Assembly: GCA_964518835.1 (NCBI GenBank)
Contig: CAZFKU010000018.1
Span: 1-23,929, forward strand
Origin: AB-629-J13 sp964518835
GTDB lineage: Bacteria; Fidelibacterota; Marinisomatia; Marinisomatales; AB-629-J13
DNA length: 23,929 nt
Reading direction: 5' to 3'
The notes under the pieces are model-generated. The model did no database searches and was not told the DNA's origin. It saw nothing but the letters and a program-made list of their open reading frames with translations. Each line of letters starts with the position of its first letter. Position 1 is the first letter of the stretch. This document shows positions 1 through 7,757 of this stretch, piece after piece. A program made the translations under genes and the position numbers.

Positions 1-1313
1 AATCCCCTGCTTTCGATCCTAATTGGAAACAAAATGGTCATATGGATAAGGTTCTCAATCTGGCACTGGATTGGGTAAAAATACATGCGGAAGACGATTG
101 GAAAATTCACTCATTCCAGAGTGGAGAAAGAACACCATTGATAATGATTGAAATTCCGGGCAATGTTTCAGGCAATATTCTAATGTACGGTCACTTAGAT
201 AAACAACCGGAAATGGCGGGATGGAATGAAGGATTGGGTCCGTGGATTCCCGTGTTAGATGGTGATAAACTTTACGGAAGAGGCGGTGCGGACGATGGTT
301 ATGCAATTTTTGCCTCCGTCTGTACGATGAAAGCATTGAAAAGATTCAACATCTCCCACCCACGAATCGTAATACTAATTGAATTTTGTGAAGAAAGCGG
401 TTCTCCTGATCTTCCCTTTTACGTAAACCAACAGAAACAATTGATCGGTTCACCTGATTTAGTAATCTGCCTGGATTCAGGAACGGGTAATTATGATCAG
501 TTTTGGCTTACGACATCTCTTCGTGGACTCATTGGGTGTACTTTAAGAGTGGACATTTTAAAGGAAGGAATTCATTCCGGTGGAGGGAGTGGAATCGTTC
601 CCTCATCTTTCCGAATTGCCCGAAAAATTTTATCCCGACTTGAAGATGAAAATACGGGTGTGATTAAACCAAATGAGTTTTCAGTATCTATTCCAAATGA
701 GAGAATTTTGCAGGCAAATGAAACCATCTCAACTTTAGGAGATGATTTTATTGGTGCATTTCCGTGGATCGAAAACAGTTACCCGGTTTTGAATGACTCA
801 GTTGAACTTCTGTTGAATAACACATGGAGACCCATGGTGAGCATAACCGGAGCGGAAGGACTCCCGGCATTAAAAGATTCGGGAAATGTTCTTCGTCCTT
901 ATACAGCATTAAAGTTATCTCTACGGCTTCCTCCCACATTGGATGCTGAAAAAGCTAAATCTGAACTGCAGAATATTCTATTAACTGATCCGCCTTATGG
1001 TGCAAAGGTCAGTTTAGAATTTGAAGAACCGGCAACCGGATGGAATGCTCCTCCACTCCGTCCTTGGTTGGAAAAGGCTGTACAGAACGCTTCACAATCT
1101 GTTTATGGGAAAAAAACTCTTTACATGGGTGAAGGCGGAACCATCCCTTTCATGGGAATGCTGGGAGATGCATTTCCTGAAGCACAATTTGTGATTACGG
1201 GAGTGTTGGGACCTCAATCCAATGCTCATGGTCCCAATGAATTTCTTCATATTCCATATGCAGAAAAATTAACCGAATCTGTGATTTCCATTGTCTCAGA
1301 CTTCCCTAAATAA
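1..1313 (+). CDS. M20-family zinc metallopeptidase (5'-truncated by window)
   Basis: Probable cytoplasmic metallo-dipeptidase or carboxypeptidase of family M20 that hydrolyses small peptides at a two-metal centre. The frame is open from base 3 to the stop at 1311-1313. The residues before the ATG at 42 (SPAFDPNWKQNGH) resemble the N-terminal region of M20 enzymes, so the true start lies upstream of the window and the ATG at 42 is internal. Counting from that Met, metal-ligand motifs are visible: GHLDKQP (His51, Asp53), GGADDG (Asp84), the catalytic Glu pair EES (117-118), Asp145 in CLDSG, the dimerisation-domain His178 in GIHSGGGSG, and a C-terminal His in NAHGPNEF. The family assignment is secure; the substrate is not determinable. 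A small cyclase-like remnant follows on the same strand after 16 bases. Confidence 0.9.
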   Translation, partial: SPAFDPNWKQNGHMDKVLNLALDWVKIHAEDDWKIHSFQSGERTPLIMIEIPGNVSGNILMYGHLDKQPEMAGWNEGLGPWIPVLDGDKLYGRGGADDGYAIFASVCTMKALKRFNISHPRIVILIEFCEESGSPDLPFYVNQQKQLIGSPDLVICLDSGTGNYDQFWLTTSLRGLIGCTLRVDILKEGIHSGGGSGIVPSSFRIARKILSRLEDENTGVIKPNEFSVSIPNERILQANETISTLGDDFIGAFPWIENSYPVLNDSVELLLNNTWRPMVSITGAEGLPALKDSGNVLRPYTALKLSLRLPPTLDAEKAKSELQNILLTDPPYGAKVSLEFEEPATGWNAPPLRPWLEKAVQNASQSVYGKKTLYMGEGGTIPFMGMLGDAFPEAQFVITGVLGPQSNAHGPNEFLHIPYAEKLTESVISIVSDFPK

Positions 1314-1329
1314 AATTTGGTTACAAAGA

Positions 1330-1765
1330 ATGATTCGAAGAAACCTCACTGTTTGTTTTGCTGATTTGGATGGGTGGATAAAATTGAATGAGTTAATTGG
1401 AGAAGAGAAAGCAATTCAATCACTCTTGATAAAATTCCGGGAAATTGAGAAAATCATAAAGAGTCAAAATGGGAAAATCAGAAAATTCATCGGTGATTTT
1501 ATTTTCATTTGAAAATATTAGGGACGCTGTTTCCTCAGGGAAAGAAATATCCACACTTTCAATTTATGAACAGGACAAATCGTTTTATTTTTACATTGGA
1601 TTAGCCACAGGAAATATTTATGAAGTGGACTTGGGAAATGGTGTCATAGAAATCTACGGGCAGACCGTTAATACTGCTGCACTATTTGCAAAAAGGGCAA
1701 AATCAAAAAAAGACAGGGTAGCAATATGTTCTAAAACTAGTGCCGGTCTAAACTTCCAATTGTAA
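1330..1765 (+). pseudogene. Class III adenylate/guanylate cyclase-like domain, frameshifted
   Basis: Two overlapping frames together read as one stand-alone cyclase homology domain of about 145 residues; the family is usually about 180. The first frame starts at ATG 1330 and gives VCFADLDGWIKLNE, the usual first metal-Asp region, up to KFIGDF with the second Asp, then stops at 1510-1512. The second frame, shifted by one base, continues with FSFENIRDAV and IYGQTVNTAALFAKRA and stops at 1763-1765. Removing one T from the T-rich run at about 1497-1509 joins them. The Asn of the N-x-x-x-R transition-state motif is present (NTAAL) but the Arg is replaced by Leu, so even a repaired protein may be inactive or regulatory. 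It could be a decaying gene, an assembly indel in a homopolymer, or less likely a programmed frameshift. Confidence 0.68.
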
Positions 1766-1806
1766 AATTTACCTATAAATTCAGAGGTTTATTCCCGGTG
1801 TATTAT

Positions 1807-3048
1807 TTACACTCCCCTTAAGGAATAGGAGCGTGAAACTCTGTCAATTGCAACCATGAAAGCTGCAATGCGCATGGGGATATTTTTCTCAACTTTCACA
1901 TCATAAACTTCGCTAAATGCTTTTACCATTTTGGTTTCCAGTTTTGAATCTACCTCTTCTAATTCCCACTTGAACTGTTGGAGATTCTGGACCCACTCAA
2001 AATAAGATACAGTTACACCACCTGCATTTGTAAGAATATCAGGTATGATGGGAATTTGTTTATCCCACAGAGTTTCAGCAGCTAAAGGTGTCACAGGTCC
2101 ATTTGCTGCTTCAATGACAACCTTACAGTTCAAAATGTCAACATTATTTTTATTGATTGCACTTCCCAATGCTGCCGGGATCAGAAAATCACATTCCAAA
2201 GCCAATAGTTCATCGTTGGTAATTTTCCTCCCCTGTCCGCACCCATCAATTGTCCGGTTTTTGTAATTATAGTCAAACAGACTTGAAATTTCGAGTCCAT
2301 TCGGATCATAAACACCACCGCTTACATCACTCACGGCGATAACCTTACATCCATACTCATCAAGGAATTTGGCAGTAAAAGATCCCACATTGCCGAAACC
2401 CTGAATTACAGCAGTAGAATTATCCATGCCTATATCCAACTTATTGGAAATTTCCTTCACTGTTATTGCAGTTCCCTTTCCGGTGGCATGTTCTCTTCCT
2501 TCAGACCCGCCAAGTTCTAGGGGTTTACCGGTCACTATGGCAGGTGTATAACCATGAACTTGGCTGTATTCATCCATAAACCACCCCATTACCTGGGAAT
2601 TTGTATTAACATCCGGAGCAGGGATATCAATGTTTGGTCCGATCATAGGATCGATTATCCTGAAAAATTTTCTGGATAAGCGTTCCAATTCATGAATGCT
2701 GTATTCATTTGGATTTATCGCTATTCCACCCTTCCCGCCTCCGTAAGGAATATCTAAGAGTGCTGTTTTCCAGGTCATTAATGTGGCAAGTGATCTAACC
2801 TCTGCAAGGTCCACGTGATGGTGATAACGAATTCCACCCTTAAAAGGACCCCGGGTGTTATTATGCTGGACTCGAAACCCTAATAAACTTGCAACCTCCC
2901 CATTGTCTCTTTTGAAGCGCACCTCCACTGAGAGTTCTCTATCCGGCATCTCTAGAGCCCTGGCTATATTCGGTTTAAGACCAAGATGTTCTACCGCTGT
3001 TTGGTAGGCACCTGTTGTAGGATTAATACTTGATGTTTTTTGTGGCAT
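1807..3048 (-). CDS. gdhA: Glutamate dehydrogenase, probably NAD-dependent
   Basis: Cytoplasmic enzyme interconverting glutamate and 2-oxoglutarate plus ammonia. At 413 aa it has the usual length for bacterial and archaeal hexameric Glu dehydrogenases. The substrate domain shows GPFKGGIRYH (Lys70), MTWKTALLDIP (Lys94) and the catalytic PYGGGKGG (Lys106), followed by TGKPLELGGSEGRE. The Rossmann domain has GFGNVGS at 217-223 and Asp241 at the end of the second strand (AVSDVSGG), which favours NAD+ over NADP+. The start is supported by AAGGAAA eight bases upstream of the ATG, one of the better ribosome sites in the window. It is separated by 111 bases from the anion transporter upstream and may have its own promoter. 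An NAD-type enzyme usually runs in the catabolic direction, which would fit an amino-acid-using organism. Confidence 0.94.
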   Translation of the reverse strand: MPQKTSSINPTTGAYQTAVEHLGLKPNIARALEMPDRELSVEVRFKRDNGEVASLLGFRVQHNNTRGPFKGGIRYHHHVDLAEVRSLATLMTWKTALLDIPYGGGKGGIAINPNEYSIHELERLSRKFFRIIDPMIGPNIDIPAPDVNTNSQVMGWFMDEYSQVHGYTPAIVTGKPLELGGSEGREHATGKGTAITVKEISNKLDIGMDNSTAVIQGFGNVGSFTAKFLDEYGCKVIAVSDVSGGVYDPNGLEISSLFDYNYKNRTIDGCGQGRKITNDELLALECDFLIPAALGSAINKNNVDILNCKVVIEAANGPVTPLAAETLWDKQIPIIPDILTNAGGVTVSYFEWVQNLQQFKWELEEVDSKLETKMVKAFSEVYDVKVEKNIPMRIAAFMVAIDRVSRSYSLRGV

Positions 3049-3159
3049 AATTTATTTCCTTTTTTGTTTGGAGAAAATCAGAAGAAAATACAGTTGAATA
3101 CTATCATATTTAAAAAAATTACGGTTTGTTGTTATTAAAAACAGGGATAAAAACACCCG

Positions 3160-4545
3160 CTAAATTGCCCAAATTTTCGACATAATGAAAAGAACAATAA
3201 TGGACATAAGGAACATTTTCCACCCTGCTTTCATATAGTCAGACTGTTTCACCAATCCGCTGCTGTGTATTATCATGCAGGTTGGTGAAGCAACAACGGT
3301 CAAATAAGCAAATGCTGATGCAATAGCAGTTGAGAATCCCATGATGAGCGGGTCACCTCCCATGTTTAAAACGATGGGACCTATGACTGCAATCGTTGCA
3401 GAATTACTGAGCAAATTGGTTAATGTCCCTGTCAATAATACAGCAACGACCCACCGTAAAACTGAAATATCTTCACTTATTATTTTCAATAGATCTATAA
3501 CTGAATTGGCAATCCAAAGCGCTGCTCCGGTTTCCTTCATCTGAAGACCAATGGATACCGCAGCTCCAAAAAGTAAAATAACTCCCCAATTTGTATTCCG
3601 GTTCAAATCTGACCACCGAATCAGTCCTAAGACCAGATATAAAAACACTCCCATTAGAGCTATTATACCCAGACCAACTTTATTACTGAGAAACACCCAT
3701 CCTAAAAACACGAGAAAAAAAACGATTATTGTTGTTAAATCCTGACCTGTCATCGCTCCTTTTTTTGCTACCTGAATTTTCAATTTACGAACAGCGGAGT
3801 CCAGAACTTTTTGTTTAGGTTTAAACGTGAACCATAAAATGACTACGGCAAGGGGAATTTCAATCAAGAGCATTGGATATGCATATTTCATCCAACCTAA
3901 ATATGTAATATCAACAAGACCAAATTCCTGCCAATATTCTATCATTATCACGTTTCGCCCTCCGCCTGAAGGTGAACCGATTGATCCCATGGCACTACCA
4001 TAGGCAATTGAAAATAGAATCAATGCTGCAAGATTTTTGGTTACAGCTCGATCCGTACTTGTGTTGTAAATCAGAGTCAACCCTACCGGCATCATCATTG
4101 CCGTAACGGTATGTTCACCAACAAAGGATGATAAAATGGCAGAAATACTCACAAATCCAAGCACAATTCGCCAAGTTTTATTGCCCGTTATTTTTATGAT
4201 TCCCAGTGCAAGACGGGAGTCCAGCCCCTGACTCACAATAGCAACCGCAAGCATCAATGATCCCATGATAAAAAAAACAGCATCACTCATAAAAGATTTG
4301 GCAACATTGTTGGGTTCATCAATCCCCAGTAAAACCTGCAGGAACAGCATCATGATTGCAACCCCGGGAAGGGGAATGGGTTCGAAAATGATCAGGATAA
4401 TTGCCATTATCACTATGATCAATGTTCTATATCCTTCCAGGGAGAGCCCTTCAGGAGTTTCCAAAAAATAAAGAACTGAACCAATCAGAACAGCAAATAA
4501 AAACCACCGCTTCTGAGTGATCCAAAAAATGATGTTTCTTAACAA
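3160..4545 (-). CDS. SLC13/DASS-family anion permease
   Basis: Inner-membrane transporter, 461 aa, with about 11-12 hydrophobic segments. The family commonly takes up dicarboxylates, citrate or sulfate with sodium. Two pseudo-symmetric halves are visible: a degenerate first signature GEHTVTAMMMPVG (143-155) and a clear second SNT signature LSNSATIAVIGP (379-390). They pair with SIGSPSGGGRN (188-198) and ASPTCMIIHSSG (419-430) where the family has its substrate loops. The first signature lacks the SNT residues, so ion or substrate choice may differ from characterised members. The likely start is TTG at 4543-4545: no ATG precedes the first helix and only five in-frame codons separate it from the stop of the upstream universal stress gene. 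No good Shine-Dalgarno is seen, so translation is probably coupled to that gene. Substrate unknown. Confidence 0.86.
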   Translation of the reverse strand: MLRNIIFWITQKRWFLFAVLIGSVLYFLETPEGLSLEGYRTLIIVIMAIILIIFEPIPLPGVAIMMLFLQVLLGIDEPNNVAKSFMSDAVFFIMGSLMLAVAIVSQGLDSRLALGIIKITGNKTWRIVLGFVSISAILSSFVGEHTVTAMMMPVGLTLIYNTSTDRAVTKNLAALILFSIAYGSAMGSIGSPSGGGRNVIMIEYWQEFGLVDITYLGWMKYAYPMLLIEIPLAVVILWFTFKPKQKVLDSAVRKLKIQVAKKGAMTGQDLTTIIVFFLVFLGWVFLSNKVGLGIIALMGVFLYLVLGLIRWSDLNRNTNWGVILLFGAAVSIGLQMKETGAALWIANSVIDLLKIISEDISVLRWVVAVLLTGTLTNLLSNSATIAVIGPIVLNMGGDPLIMGFSTAIASAFAYLTVVASPTCMIIHSSGLVKQSDYMKAGWKMFLMSIIVLFIMSKIWAI

Positions 4546-4560
4546 ACTGATATTACGCTT

Positions 4561-5445
4561 TTATTTAACGATCAGGACGGGGCAGGGACAATGTTCCATG
4601 ATCTTCAGGGGTTTGCTCCCTGTAAAAAATTTAATCAATGGATTCTTTGTAGAAGATCCCATAACAATAATGTGGTTGTCACCTGCGGTCTTCTTGATGA
4701 TATCAATGGGGTCACCTTTTAATAAGTGAGATTCATATTGAATTCCCATCCGCCTCATGAGCTTTTCTGCTTGATAGGCGGAACGTTGATACCCTGATTT
4801 AAATGTTCCGGTTTTGGAAACCGTAACCAAATCCACATCCACATCAAATGCCTGGGAAACCCGAACACCGAATTTCACTGCTTTAGCATTATGAGGAGAA
4901 TCATTCACTGCAACCAATAATCTGTAGGATTTATTATGATCATATTGATTTACAACGAAAATCGAACTGTCCAAATACTGAATTAAATCATGTGCCATCC
5001 TACGTTTTTGACTTCCTCCAATTATGGTCACATCAAAATTCCCGGTAGACACTTCATCTCTGAGTTCTGAAATTGTATCTCCGTTTCTCAAAATTAGACT
5101 AACATCTGAACCGGTTGTACCCTGTAAATATACTTCCGCTCTGTTTTTTCCTTTTTCGATCAGTGTGGTTTTAGGAAATCCAGTTTCAACTGTGGATGGT
5201 GTAATATATTGATTTTCAGCAAGGAAATTAAATGCCCACTCCAATACCTCCACCCCCGGAGAATCAAAATCCCATTCCTCCATTCGCTCCTGAGCAAGTT
5301 TAACTTGGGAAGCAGAATATTCACTGATACGTGGTCCAACTTTCAAAACCGTTACAGATGCTTTAAAAGCGTCAGCAATTTCCATCCCCACTCTTAAAGT
5401 CGGACCGGAATATTCTTCGCTGCCTACAGCAATCAGGAATTTCAT
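4561..5445 (-). CDS. Tandem universal stress protein (two UspA domains)
   Basis: Soluble protein of 294 aa made of two UspA folds, roughly residues 1-167 and 172-294. Each ends in a hydrophobic strand typical of the family (SSIFVV at 160-165 and CPCPVLIV at 286-293). The second domain opens with YRLLVAVNDS and carries a partial nucleotide-binding motif, MGSSTKNPL then GS at 276-277; the usual second Gly of G-x2-G is missing. The first domain has IIGGSQKRR but little else of the motif. Many such proteins bind ATP or AMP, but here binding is uncertain. The gene lies 15 bases before and in the same frame as an anion permease, an arrangement matching transporters that carry or pair with Usp domains, so a role in modulating that permease is plausible but inferred. 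Confidence 0.88.
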   Translation of the reverse strand: MKFLIAVGSEEYSGPTLRVGMEIADAFKASVTVLKVGPRISEYSASQVKLAQERMEEWDFDSPGVEVLEWAFNFLAENQYITPSTVETGFPKTTLIEKGKNRAEVYLQGTTGSDVSLILRNGDTISELRDEVSTGNFDVTIIGGSQKRRMAHDLIQYLDSSIFVVNQYDHNKSYRLLVAVNDSPHNAKAVKFGVRVSQAFDVDVDLVTVSKTGTFKSGYQRSAYQAEKLMRRMGIQYESHLLKGDPIDIIKKTAGDNHIIVMGSSTKNPLIKFFTGSKPLKIMEHCPCPVLIVK

Positions 5446-5539
5446 AATGAAATCGTTTGGATAACTAAATTTTGAGTCAATTCAATATAATAATCCCCGG
5501 AAACATTTTTATTGAATCTCAAAAATGGGAAACTATAAA

Positions 5540-5866
5540 TCAGGAAATTTCCATCTTATACCGTTCTTCAAAAACATCAATGGGAAGCATTCGGATTGCA
5601 TCCCATGTTAATTTTGTGCAGACCCTTGCGCAAACCTGACAGCCAATACATTCATCAAAACGAACCTGAACGGGAGGAATTGGAATGTCATATTTTTCTT
5701 TCGATACTGGTTCGATGCAATCCACAGGGCAAAAAGGAACACAAGCAGAACATCCAGTGCAGTTGTCCTCATCCACAACCGCCATGAGTTTTGGACGTTT
5801 TTTCTTTATATTGGGTTTATCAGGTAATTCTGGAATACCCTTCAAATAATCGTATGGTTTAGCCAT
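5540..5866 (-). CDS. 2[4Fe-4S] ferredoxin-type protein
   Basis: Small iron-sulfur electron carrier, 108 aa, without signal peptide, hence cytoplasmic or on the inner face of the membrane. Two clusters are predicted from CTGCSACVPFCP and CIGCQVCARVC; the last cysteine is followed by Thr where Pro is usual. A basic N-terminal stretch (KKKRPK near residues 21-26) and extra C-terminal residues exceed the core ferredoxin fold. The gene sits 14 bases after the 53-aa membrane protein and 36 bases further from the four-helix protein, on the same strand, so the three probably form a unit in which the ferredoxin docks to the membrane. The partner and substrate are unknown. GAGAA just before the ATG is a weak ribosome site. 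Confidence 0.9.
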   Translation of the reverse strand: MAKPYDYLKGIPELPDKPNIKKKRPKLMAVVDEDNCTGCSACVPFCPVDCIEPVSKEKYDIPIPPVQVRFDECIGCQVCARVCTKLTWDAIRMLPIDVFEERYKMEIS

Positions 5867-5880
5867 TTCTCAAATTTATC

Positions 5881-6042
5881 CTATTTTTTTAAAACATATT
5901 TTTCAATGACCCACCCGGCTGCAAAAAACAGACCGCCTACCAAAAGCCATTTTGGGTCCATTAGTTTGGGAAAGTTCCGTATCATTCCGCTTCCAATGAT
6001 GCACATTCCTGCTAATTCCAAGCATTTTGCAAGATAATACAT
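5881..6042 (-). CDS. Small membrane protein (53 aa) upstream of ferredoxin
   Basis: Short open frame from ATG at 6040-6042 to TAG at 5881-5883. It reads MYYLAKCLELAGMCIIGSGM, then RNFPKLMDPK, then a second hydrophobic stretch (WLLVGGLFFAAGWVIEKYV) and a Lys-Lys end. Two transmembrane helices with a short hydrophilic turn are predicted. It fills the gap between the four-helix protein and the ferredoxin exactly, leaving 36 and 14 bases on either side, and no other frame explains this stretch. I do not recognise a family. Two cysteines (residues 7 and 14) lie in the first helix. It may serve as a membrane anchor for the ferredoxin; this is inferred only from order and spacing. Confidence 0.6.
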   Translation of the reverse strand: MYYLAKCLELAGMCIIGSGMIRNFPKLMDPKWLLVGGLFFAAGWVIEKYVLKK

Positions 6043-6078
6043 TGGTAAATTTACTTCGAAATAATATTATGTGAATCC

Positions 6079-6531
6079 TCAGATTGTCAATTTATTGATT
6101 ATTAAAACACAATCTCCAAATGCCTGATGCTGTAATTTGAGTACATAAAAATAATGGACAAACCCTAACAGAAATATCATACCATGGAGAAAAGAAGGCA
6201 GAAGATTTGTATCCACTGCTCCTCCAAGTAAAAATACGGTGGTTATCCAAAGAAGAGACATCATTCCATGGCTATACACTTTACTGCGAGATTGGGATAA
6301 AACAACAGATTGATCTTCTTTAACATTCTGTTTCAGTGATTTGATTAAAGCTGAAATGTAGGTAAGAGTGAACGTCTCTGTTAAAGCGAAAATCATAATT
6401 GTTAAAAAACCTAATGAGGGATGAGATAAACCAAATACAGATATCTGCGCCAAACCCTGATATCCTGCCATCAGCAATAAAACTGTGGTCATTCCCATCA
6501 GTAAATATGAGAGGATGATTAATAAATACAT
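6079..6531 (-). CDS. Four-helix membrane protein of unknown function
   Basis: Integral inner-membrane protein, 150 aa, with hydrophobic segments at about 1-23, 41-65, 88-106 and 113-132. Histidines at 37, 88, 116, 126 and 135 lie within or near the helix ends; SHGMM and LHGMIFLLGFVHYFY place several close to the third and fourth helices, so b-type haem or quinone contact is conceivable. No family was recognised. It is the first gene of a three-gene unit with a 53-aa membrane protein and a 2[4Fe-4S] ferredoxin, which makes a redox role more likely than transport. It starts divergently from the cupredoxin gene across a 156-base region. The overlapping 83-aa frame at its start is treated as a shadow. 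Confidence 0.75.
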   Translation of the reverse strand: MYLLIILSYLLMGMTTVLLLMAGYQGLAQISVFGLSHPSLGFLTIMIFALTETFTLTYISALIKSLKQNVKEDQSVVLSQSRSKVYSHGMMSLLWITTVFLLGGAVDTNLLPSFLHGMIFLLGFVHYFYVLKLQHQAFGDCVLIINKLTI

Positions 6532-6629
6532 TACAATAAAAAATGGGCTGAAAAATGAACTTGATCGGCAAACTGTGAATTTGATGAAACCATTTTATTT
6601 TAATTAAGTACCATTTGGAGCAGAGTAAA

Positions 6630-6655
6630 ATTATGGAGTAATTTTAATCCATAAT
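6630..6655. promoter_or_regulatory. Perfect 8-bp inverted repeat in a divergent intergenic region
   Basis: ATTATGGA and its exact reverse complement TCCATAAT are separated by 10 bases, ending 32 bases before the start of the cupredoxin gene, in the 156-base region shared with the divergent four-helix membrane protein. The centre-to-centre distance of 18 bases is close to two helical turns, as expected for a dimeric regulator. It could instead be a small RNA hairpin in the leader. In AT-rich DNA an 8-bp repeat can arise by chance. The rest of this region is AT-rich with nothing else I can support. Confidence 0.3.
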
Positions 6656-6687
6656 CAAATATTTTTTCATTAATTAAGGGAAATATA

Positions 6688-7425
6688 ATGTATTTAATTT
6701 CAAACAAAATAAACCTAATTTTAACGTCTGTTTTTATCATTTCATCTATTACAGCCGGTAATTTAAACGGTACGGTTTCTTATTCAGGAAAACCTCCAAA
6801 GAAAAAATCCCTGAAAATGGATGCAGATCCAATCTGCAGTTCCGCACACAGAGATAAGGTATACGCAGAAAGTTTTATCCTGAATGAAGATGGTCAACTG
6901 GCAAATGTTCTGGTTTGCATTAAAAATGTACCTTATGATGGAGGAACTCCAAAAGAACCTGCTGTAGTTGATCAAAAAGGATGTATTTACTCTCCACATG
7001 TTTTTGGTATTATGAAAGATCAGGAATTGATTATAAAAAACAGCGATCCTACCATGCACAATATTCATTCCATGTCAAAGGTGAATAAACAATTCAATTT
7101 TGCCATGCCCAAAGTGGTAAAAGAAAAGAAAGTAACATTTAAAAAAACGGAAGACCCTTTTTTTATCAAATGTGATGTGCATCCCTGGATGAAAGCATGG
7201 ACGACAGTAACAGACCATCCTTATTTTGCCGTCAGTGACTCAAATGGTAAATACGAAATAACAGGCATACCTGCTGGAACTTATGAAGTGGATTTCTGGC
7301 ATGAAAAAGCCAAAGGAATGGGCGGAGTAGGAAGTTATAAAGTAACTATTGGAAAAGATGGTGATATACCGGCTGTGACGACTCAAGATCACACATTTAT
7401 TCGTCCCAAAAAGAAAAAGAAGTAA
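6688..7425 (+). CDS. Secreted cupredoxin-like protein with carboxypeptidase-regulatory C-terminal domain
   Basis: Exported copper-binding candidate of 245 aa. A signal peptide covers about residues 1-23 (hydrophobic core ILTSVFIISSI, cleavage near TAG/NL). The middle domain carries a type 1 copper pattern: NSDPTMHNIH (His124 or His127) and CDVHPWM (Cys162, His165, Met168). A possible extra metal or disulfide pattern precedes it (Cys50, His54, Cys99, His104). The C-terminal part (about 176-240) has SDSNGKYEITGIPAGTYEV, typical of the carboxypeptidase-regulatory/transthyretin-like beta fold, and ends in six basic residues. AAGGGAAA gives a good ribosome site. Similar proteins are known from bacterial respiratory contexts, so a periplasmic electron carrier or copper handling role is likely. 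It ends at a hairpin shared with the convergent small membrane gene. Confidence 0.85.
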   Translation: MYLISNKINLILTSVFIISSITAGNLNGTVSYSGKPPKKKSLKMDADPICSSAHRDKVYAESFILNEDGQLANVLVCIKNVPYDGGTPKEPAVVDQKGCIYSPHVFGIMKDQELIIKNSDPTMHNIHSMSKVNKQFNFAMPKVVKEKKVTFKKTEDPFFIKCDVHPWMKAWTTVTDHPYFAVSDSNGKYEITGIPAGTYEVDFWHEKAKGMGGVGSYKVTIGKDGDIPAVTTQDHTFIRPKKKKK

Positions 7426-7444
7426 TCGTGTAAATTTGTCAGTT

Positions 7445-7473
7445 AAAAAAAGGAAGAAAAAATTCCCTTTTTT
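7445..7473. terminator. Likely bidirectional intrinsic terminator
   Basis: AAAAAAAGGAA, a seven-base loop, and TTCCCTTTTTT form an A-rich stem with one bulged C. It has T runs on both strands because the stem itself is A/T at its base. It lies between the convergent ends of the cupredoxin gene (stop 7423-7425) and the 69-aa membrane protein (stop 7492-7494), where a shared terminator is expected. The GC core is only two pairs, so its strength is uncertain. Confidence 0.5.
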
Positions 7474-7491
7474 ATTAAACACAAAAATCAA

Positions 7492-7701
7492 CTAATTATC
7501 ATTGCCAAATTCTTTATACCATTCCCTTTGTGATTCCTTTATCCTGAAAATGGTAATTATTGTCAGAAAAATAATAAAACCAATGTAAACCCATTTTCCC
7601 AAAAGTGGAAAGTCTTTGACGAATAAAAGCAAAAGAAATACAAATGTCCACAGGATACGGACAACCCATGTAATGCTAATATTTATTTTTCCGTTTGCCA
7701 T
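7492..7701 (-). CDS. Small two-helix membrane protein (69 aa)
   Basis: Predicted inner-membrane protein with hydrophobic stretches at about 9-28 and 36-53 and a charged tail (RIKESQREWYKEFGNDN). No family was recognised. It occupies its own interval between the cupredoxin and the divergent CDGSH gene, and no frame on the other strand competes. The basic/aromatic residues flanking each helix fit a real membrane protein. The upstream ribosome site is weak. The 56 bases to the CDGSH start must hold both promoters. Confidence 0.55.
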   Translation of the reverse strand: MANGKINISITWVVRILWTFVFLLLLFVKDFPLLGKWVYIGFIIFLTIITIFRIKESQREWYKEFGNDN

Positions 7702-7757
7702 AAAATCCCGTATTTTTTATTGTGATTAAAACCCTAATAACTTTAATGAATTGATTA

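Noticed and set aside
1766..1806. Possible terminator between the convergent cyclase remnant and glutamate dehydrogenase
   Set aside because: No stable stem with a T run could be found in these 41 bases.
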